DNA from: Branchiostoma floridae
Taxonomy: Eukaryota > Chordata > Leptocardii > Amphioxiformes > Branchiostomatidae
Assembly (NCBI RefSeq): GCF_000003815.2
Contig: NC_049983.1
Span: 3,852,706-3,916,705 of the forward strand
Length of the DNA: 64,000 nt
Direction: 5' to 3'
Part shown: positions 58,101 through 64,000 of the stretch, piece by piece
Numbering within the stretch: the stretch's first letter is position 1
Layout of the letters: every line of letters begins with the position of its first letter
The notes under the pieces: generated by a model
What the model was told of the DNA's origin: nothing
The model's database searches: none
Seen by the model: only the letters and a program-made list of their open reading frames with translations
Program-made: the position numbers and the translations under genes

Positions 58101-60661
58101 GTCACACTGTCACACAAGCACTCGGACACAGACGCATTTACGTGTACACGCACACACGCACACACACACGCACACAAACCTCAAACACACACACGAGTAC
58201 GCACGCACACACACACACGCACGCACACACACACACACACACGCACGAACGCACGCACGCACGCACACACACACATCAAACACACACACGTGCACACACG
58301 CACGCACGCACAAACACACACACACACACCTGCACACACACGTACACACACACACATTTTTGTCATTTCACATATTATTCTTTGACCTTGACGTTGACGT
58401 TGGCACATGGCAATAGATACTTTTTCCGATATTTTTACAATATTCGGCATGTATTTACTCATTTTGCAGCTGCTTAGCTATAGTACGATTTACAGTATGT
58501 TTGAATTTTTGTTTTGTAACGGCCAAAACTGATGCACGCGCAGACGTCATCCTTAATTAAAACAAATTGGCCTAACTGTGGTTAGCAGGGCTTGGAGTAG
58601 TGGTACTTTGCAAATACTTTGCAAAGAGAGATGGAGTGAAATTTTATGTATTTACTAGCGAATAACCGTCGGCATTTCTACTGTGAGTGATTGCCAATAT
58701 TTTACATGTGGTGGCCAATACTTTGCTAACTCTATTCCAAACTATGAGATGCGGTCTCGGCATATGATCCCTAGAATTTTCCAGAAGCATTTTATTTCTG
58801 TGGTCTGTATACGTGTTCTTACCCTAGCCTCCTTCACCGGCCTCTCTGGGGGCATTGGCATAGGTTGTTGGGGGGTGTTAGGTCGATTCGCAATTTTTAA
58901 CTGAGAATACGCCGGGAAGGAAAATGTGCCGCGAAAGGAATATTTACCGGGAAGCTTGTACTCGCCCCCTAGCTTTCATATCACAGTCCAGGACTCACAT
59001 AGGAAAAAGGAGTTGACCAGTGAGCGCATCAGTCTGATAAATAATTCAATAATTTACAATATGTCGTGACACCAACATTTATGCTGTCGTTATGGAGAGT
59101 TATTGATTAATGTAAGGTAAATGTATGGCACGTAGAAATCGCGTGACCGTTGAATGGCGTATACGTGTGTGTGGCGTTGGGCGTCACGAATTGATTCAGA
59201 TGCGCAGTTTTAGATCTAAATGATACCGAAATATGTATCATTTCGCAACAGTGCTAGAAATGATAGATTTGATTAAAGTGCGTCTATATAATGTATGTAG
59301 TTTTTTATCTGTATCTACATAGCCGGTATAAGCGCCCTTCGGAGTAACACACCAGCTACAACGCTATAGTTGTAGGTATTCATATACATACAAAATCGAT
59401 TTGAGCTGAAATCCCGTTCAGAAACAGTTCAAAACAGTAACGTCCCAAGCGGTCATACCGACAAATGGAAAGAGCCATGTCAAAGCCTCCAAACATCTAC
59501 TTGAAATTTAGGACATTCTTATCAGTAGTCAAATCTCTCTAAGTAGTATGTAATATAATTACGTTTTTCGTTTCATGCAGATTTGATTATATGCTAGCGA
59601 CAATTAGCCTGGGTACCATCCGGAAAGTAGTTCGCTCCGGCGTTAATCATACACTATATACAGTCGCTTCTCGCTCTGACATTTATCATACACTATATAT
59701 AGTCGCTTCTCGCTTTGACATTTATCATACACTATATACAGTCGCTTCTCTACTGCGAACATACACATGTAGGAGCGAACTACTACCCAGATTGTATCCA
59801 GGCTAGGCAACAGTGGAGTAGTGTAAAAGAAATATCTTATACATATTGAAATTTAATATTCAACTCTGGGGACCATATTACGCGGTATTGCAAAAACAAG
59901 AAAACGTTTCGCTATTAGCGTATTCAGATTTTCAGACCCTGGCAAATTTCAGTTCCTAGGAATCTGGCACGCTTTCAACCCGACATGACAGTGGCCCCTA
60001 TCCAGATACTACACACTTATGGGGTGACACAATTTCGAATTGGACCACTGCAGTCCTATATTTAGCGTTCGAGATTTGGTCGTCGAGCAGATGTTGGGGT
60101 CAGAAAACTACGTTTCCTAATTGTCTACCATTTCAAAAAGGACCCTAACCCTAGTAGATAGCGTTTTGATTTATAAGTCTTCGAGTGTAATATCTCTCTC
60201 TCTCTTTGTGTACTAAGTATTGCAGATGCCTAAAAATCAGAAGAGTCGTTTAATACGATGTTTCAACCTTATATCAATTGTTTGAAAATGACATAGGAGA
60301 ATGATGTTCAACGATGTCTCACCTCACATAGATACTCCAGCCCTGGGGGACATCCCGGGGGGCCTCTTGTCGGCGGCTGCATCCACTGGACCTGCCCGGG
60401 AGGGGGGCCGTACCCAGGCTGGGGTCCCGGCGCACCATACCCGGGGCCGGGCGGCTGCACAGGGGGAGGGCCGTAGCCTTGTTGTGGGGGAGGGTAAGCA
60501 GGTTGGGGCGGGGCGGGGTATCCCTGCTGCGGTGGGGGGCCAGGATAACCCCCTTCAGGAAGAGGGGGGTATACAGGCTGAGGGGTTGGGTAACCCTGTG
60601 CGGGAGGGGGGTACCCTGGGTACCCGGGCTGCCCTGTACCGGAATCCGGCTGGTACGCCAT
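55138..60661 (-). CDS. PLSCR: Phospholipid scramblase (PLSCR family)
   Basis: Calcium-responsive membrane protein of the PLSCR1-5 family; human PLSCR1 moves phospholipids between leaflets and also enters the nucleus. Exons on -: 60323-60661, 57218-57478, 55624-55815, 55138-55332, all phase 0, 328 residues (human PLSCR1 318). The N-terminus (1-100) is Pro/Gly/Tyr-rich ([17 protein letters not shown]), then [26 protein letters not shown]. Family blocks: [20 protein letters not shown] and CCTRQCCG at about 132-162; a Cys cluster [12 protein letters not shown] near 189-200 as a likely palmitoylation site; [26 protein letters not shown] (the nuclear-import segment in PLSCR1); [12 protein letters not shown] from residue 282 (calcium loop); and membrane helix [16 protein letters not shown]. 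Which vertebrate paralogue it is closest to cannot be told by eye. Confidence 0.95.
55832..56252. mobile_element. Palindromic MITE in scramblase intron
   Basis: TAAGGTTTCAGAATCGGCTA then AATTGGCATTTTGA at the left; TCAAAATGCCAATATAGCCG then ATCCTGAAACCTTA at the right. ATTGTTTTCTCATTA pairs with AATGAGAAAACAATT-like sequence. It begins about 17 bases upstream of the acceptor of exon 55624-55815. Confidence 0.8.
56522..57001. mobile_element. GGCCACAGCAAGTAAATT MITE, with foreign insert
   Basis: The left end GGCCACAGCAAGTTAATTTC is followed at 56590-56645 by an inverted piece of the 20728 spacer unit (ATGCCGTTGGGGACCGGGCG); right end ATCCATAAGATTTCCTTGCT then GTGTGTGGCC. Confidence 0.6.
57517..57630. 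mobile_element. MITE of the TACTGTAAATGC family
   Basis: ATACTGTAAATGCATTTAAG, TTCGCGGTAGCAGAAAAAAG and GCGGCCACAGCAAAAACCGC. It begins about 35 bases upstream of the acceptor of the 57218-57478 scramblase exon. Confidence 0.65.
58140..58365. repeat. Long CA/GCAC microsatellite in scramblase intron
   Basis: About 220 bases of CA with GCAC interruptions; opens artefactual His/Thr and Cys/Val frames. Confidence 0.95.
59606..59806. mobile_element. TAGCCTGG palindromic MITE with a three-copy loop
   Basis: TTAGCCTGGGTACCATCCGG and GATTGTATCCAGGCTAGG form the ends, and AGTAGTTCGCTCC / GGAGCGAACTACT pair inside. Between them a 44-bp unit (TCATACACTATATACAGTCG then CTTCTCGCTCTGACATTTA) is repeated three times. 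Confidence 0.75.
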
Positions 60662-60821
60662 CTATAGCTGGAGAGACGTCAGAACGTGAATGAATAATGC
60701 ATTCCTCCCGTGGGATTCTGTCTGACGTACTGCAGTAAGTTGCTAGGCGGCGCGCATACACAACCTCGTTCCACGGCCCCCCAAGAAAAATACCTGAATG
60801 ATATGGTATATGATTTTATAA

Positions 60822-61163
60822 GGCCACGTTGCCTTGATATGGATATTTTTGGCAGTTTCCAAAACTAACGGTGAAAGGTTTTCAACCATACTATAAATCG
60901 TACAAAGCAGCTTCTAAAAAGCAAATAGATGGCGTGGATTGCAAAAACAAGTATCGGAAAATGTATACATAATGTCATAGGATATTTCAAGGTCAAAGAA
61001 GATGTGAAAGAACAAAAATGAAGAATCTACTGTTCGGTATACTGTACTCTTCCTGACCACTTAGATTTTATCATGAAGGCAACTTTTTGTCAAACTTTTT
61101 TTATTCGCACGCTCGCATATACGTTTTGGGGTTCATAGAGGATGTCATCAAATCAACATGGCC
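60822..61163. mobile_element. Harbinger-like MITE, TAA target duplication
   Basis: GGCCACGTTGCCTTGATATG at the left and ATCAAATCAACATGGCC at the right; TAA at 60819-60821 and 61164-61166. Confidence 0.65.
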
Positions 61164-61494
61164 TAAATGTGATATACTTTCGTGAAACGATAACTGCCTG
61201 ATAAGAATCAATAAGCCATAAATTGAGTACAGAAAATGTGTTAGCGGCCACCTTTCCATCATCATCGGTCAACGTGCTAACACACGACGGGGTTATACCG
61301 CCCCTTACGGGGTGACAAAGGAGCTTTAATTGATAAAAGCTCCTTGGGCGTGACGTACCCTTTCGCTGGCAAATTACAAGACGGGGATGCGCCAGGTCCG
61401 GCACTTAACACCGTCCGGGTGAATGATATAAATCACCATGTGGCTGATACGAGACAGAGGTTCACCAGGAAATCCGGGTGATTTGAAGTAAATA

Positions 61495-61668
61495 CAGTAG
61501 AAGCCGCTTAATTGCACGGCCTATTTGCCAGTGAATCTCGTGCAATTATCCGGCTGGTGCAATAATGCGAAGTTATCTAGCTGGACCGCACCAGTTTGGG
61601 ATTTTGAGATTCCGTTCAGTTAACAGGAGTGTGCGTTAATCCGATGTGCAATTAACTGGCATTTACTG
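61495..61668. mobile_element. TA-type MITE (CAGTAGAAGC family)
   Basis: Ends CAGTAGAAGCCGCTTAATTG and CAATTAACTGGCATTTACTG with TA on each side; GTGCAATTATCCGG and AGCTGGACCGCA inside as in 23650-23828. pogo-like by its TA flank. Confidence 0.7.
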
Positions 61669-61799
61669 TATATGCGATAAACTGACACCCATTGGCACCG
61701 GTACCATTTGGTGAGTTATTGGCGTCCGGTAGCGAACGCCTTTCGCAAACATTAAAGGTGCGCTTTTACCACACGTGCGTCACGCTTTTGTCACTGCGG

Positions 61800-62290
61800 G
61801 GTTCGTTCACTGCGTCACTGTTTTATCATTTTCTCCGATTTTTTTTTCAAGATAGATATTGCGCCATACGTAAAAGTATGACTAAGAAGACGACAAAATA
61901 CATAAGTAGGAAATTTCTTTGAGTATCTTTCGAACCCCCACAGTGAGAGTGCACCTTAAGCATTTTTTAAATTATTTTTTCCGATTTTTTATAATCTAAA
62001 TATTGCATAATACGTAAATGTATGACTTAGAAGACGACAAAGTACACAAGTATGAAAATTCGTTCTTTACCGCTGAAATTCTTTGAGTATCTTTCGAACC
62101 CCACAGTGAGAGTGCACCTTAAGCATTTTTTAAATTATTTTCTCCGATTTTTTATAATCTAAATATTGCATAATACGTAAATGTATGACTTAGAAGACGA
62201 CAAAATACACAAGTATGAAAATTCGTTCTTTACCTCTGAAATTCTTGAGTATCATTCGAACCCAGCAGTGAGAGTGCACCTTAAGCATTT
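61800..62290. repeat. Three tandem copies of a ~163-bp unit
   Basis: GAGTATC starts at 61921, 62085 and 62247 mark units of 164 and 162 bp, each with CTTTCGAACC, AGTGAGAGTGCACCTTAAGC, TATTGCATAATACGTAAATG and GACTTAGAAGACGACAAA. The first copy (from about 61800) is more diverged. Confidence 0.9.
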
Positions 62291-63002
62291 AGAGGATTCT
62301 GGTTGGAATCGCTAAAGAGTTTAAGTCACCAAAATACAACATTCAACAGTTAGTTTGGAAGCTGGCGCAACGGCTTGCGAAAGAAAACATTATTCTACTG
62401 GGGAATAGTGCATAAACATCGTTATAACGTAAGACATTACATTATTTGCTTTTTTGCTTCTCGAAAGAACGTTATTTGTGAGCCGTTGTGCAAGTTTTAA
62501 ACATGCTGCCATGTTGGAGATGATTCTTTGATCATGGGGCCGATGTTCAATATCATAAACTTTTTTTCTTTATAATTCTTTATTATATTTTCACTGATAA
62601 CACATAACAGAAAAAGAAGAACCTTCCTTAAATATTAACCTATACAAGTCTATCAGCCATATTGTATACTTAACAGCTCATAAAGTATGATTATTATTAT
62701 GTAATAACTAACGTTATTCATTTTGGTTATCAAATCATTACATATCATAAACTTTGTGCAAAATGCTATGTTATCAAACAATAATATCATGATGAAATTT
62801 GATGTTAGATATTTCTAAATCCAGATGTCACTGGTGTTGTAAGACTAAGAGCTGAAACCCTAATCCCCAAGCAGATGTTTGAGAGGCTAAATCGCAACAT
62901 TTTCCTCGTCGACAGTCTTTTTCTGTCTAAACTGAATCTCGAACTGACGTCGAAAAATCAAAAGTAAGCTAACTTTTTTGGACAAAAGTTGTACATTCGT
63001 AT

Positions 63003-63575
63003 AGCAAACCCACTGTGTCGAGAATCTATGCGACCTATGGTGGATTCTCAGAATCAAAGGTAGTGTTTCATCGCCGGGTTTCACATATCAGGTTTCAGTG
63101 ACGTGACCGAAACTCACACGACCGAAACTGATTACACGATCTCTCGTTGGCTGGGACTCCTCACGTGACAACGGTTGGACGGACTGCAATTCAAGCGCTT
63201 CAAGGAGCCAAGAAGTAGGTTCACCGCGAGTAGCTCTCTCGAAAATACTCTAAAAAGCAGATTTCTTTATAGCGAAATGGACAATTGAGTATCATCCCGA
63301 TCCACAAGTTTTCACATTCTGAATCAGGTTCAAGTTCAGGTCCGGACCTGGACCTGATCCTCTGGACCTGAACCTGAACCGGACCTGAAATTTCTGTACC
63401 GGTGCCCACCCCTTGTGTCGAGAATCTGTACGACCTGCGGTGTATTCTCAGAATCAAAGACTGTGTTTCATCGCCAGGTTTCACATGATGCTGTGACGGG
63501 ACCGAAACCGTCTACACGATCTCTCGCTGGTTGGCCTCCTCACGTGACAACGGTCGGACTGCAAGGAGTAGGCCC
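63003..63575. repeat. Local duplication flanking a hAT-like MITE half
   Basis: 63003-63190 and 63412-63565 are direct copies (GTGTCGAGAATCTRTRCGAC, TTCTCAGAATCAAAG, GTGTTTCATCGCC, ACGATCTCTCGYTGG, CTCACGTGACAACGG). Between them, about 63235-63411 is the right half of the TAGGGCTGGG hAT-like family (GGACCTGATCCTCTGGACCT, TTTCTGTACCGGTGCCCACC). Confidence 0.8.
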
Positions 63576-64000
63576 AAGAGTAGCTGTTATAGACCCAGAA
63601 AATTGATCAATTAACAGAAATATTCTTTGTTTAGATTCAAATGAAGACAAATAAGACTTTTGTTGTTGTTGTTGTTGCCTAAAGCTTAATTTTTGAATGC
63701 AAGAAAATATACTAAAAGCACACCCCTGTGTTGAACATCTGAATGGTATGTCCGTGATATGCGGGCGTGGTTAAGGTCAAAGGTCGTGCCGGCAGCTCTC
63801 ACATGATGCAAGACGACTGGACCGAAACTGGACCGAAACTGAACACTTGTATAAAACGTTAGTGCCATAAACGTTTATTACAGTTCATTGAGAGCGTCTC
63901 ACTCAGAGTGGAAACCCATAGATTCATCTAGGGCCCAAGCCTGTCTTTTTCACGCCACTTGTAGGCCCACGTGCCATCTGGTAAGTTTCAAACTTCAGTG

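Larger units (their letters stand above)
60662..64000. other. Spacer upstream of the scramblase gene
   Basis: Besides the repeats listed separately no gene was recognised. 62440-62830 is AT-rich without a coding pattern. 63620-64000 shows no family match, although a (TTG)n tract occurs near 63660 and GACCGAAACTG is repeated twice near 63820. Confidence 0.5.

Noticed and set aside
60301-60693. A 130-codon + strand frame over the scramblase first exon
   Set aside because: Antisense shadow of the GC-rich, proline-rich scramblase N-terminus.

Overview
The window reads as intron-rich animal nuclear DNA, most likely from a cephalochordate (amphioxus, Branchiostoma type). The support is gene content and texture: chordate-like FANCD2, RPL36, CDPF1, RYBP and phospholipid scramblase genes with small phase-consistent exons, a rolling-stone family gene, and very many short palindromic DNA-transposon derivatives in introns and spacers. 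The species call is inference. Two runs of 100 N (11841-11940 and 50815-50914) are assembly gaps.

Layout. (1) 1114-20712, + strand: the C-terminal 846 residues of FANCD2 in 23 exons; the 5' part of the gene, including the exon expected to carry the ubiquitinated lysine, lies before the window. Its introns hold a six-step tandem duplication of one exon's acceptor end, a 1.4 kb minisatellite with higher-order structure, a LINE tail, two SINE copies and many MITEs. (2) 24461-26542, - strand: RPL36, with a probable noncoding first exon near 27548 that runs into (3) 27575-31016, + strand: CDPF1. The two genes are divergent and share a very compact promoter. (4) 31017-36796: repeat-filled spacer. 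(5) 36797-42970, - strand: RYBP/YAF2, complete in four exons. (6) 42971-47540: spacer with MITEs, a SINE-like tail, a perfect 48-bp-arm hairpin and a GC-rich patch. (7) 47541-49787, - strand: a rolling-stone-like membrane protein in two exons. (8) 49788-55137: spacer with a LINE 3' fragment and palindromic MITEs. (9) 55138-60661, - strand: a phospholipid scramblase in four coding exons. (10) 60662-64000: spacer with tandem and segmental duplications and no recognised gene.

The six genes do not form one pathway: FANCD2 is DNA crosslink repair, RPL36 is ribosomal, RYBP is Polycomb PRC1, the scramblase acts at membranes, rolling-stone is a membrane protein, and CDPF1 is uncharacterised. FANCD2, RYBP and the PLSCR cluster are all on human chromosome 3, so part of the linkage may be ancient.

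The repeats sort by target-site duplication into several DNA-transposon groups: an 8-bp hAT-like family (TIR TAGGGCTGGGTACC), a 5-bp family (TIR CAGGGCTCGAAATA and relatives), a 3-bp TWA Harbinger-like family (TIR GGCCACACC and relatives), TA-flanked pogo/Tigger-like elements (TIR CAGTCAAACCTG), a TTAA-flanked element, and a palindromic family with about 9-bp duplications (TIR TCTCCAAGCAG). I saw no convincing retrovirus, LTR element, Polinton or toxin gene, and no CRISPR array.
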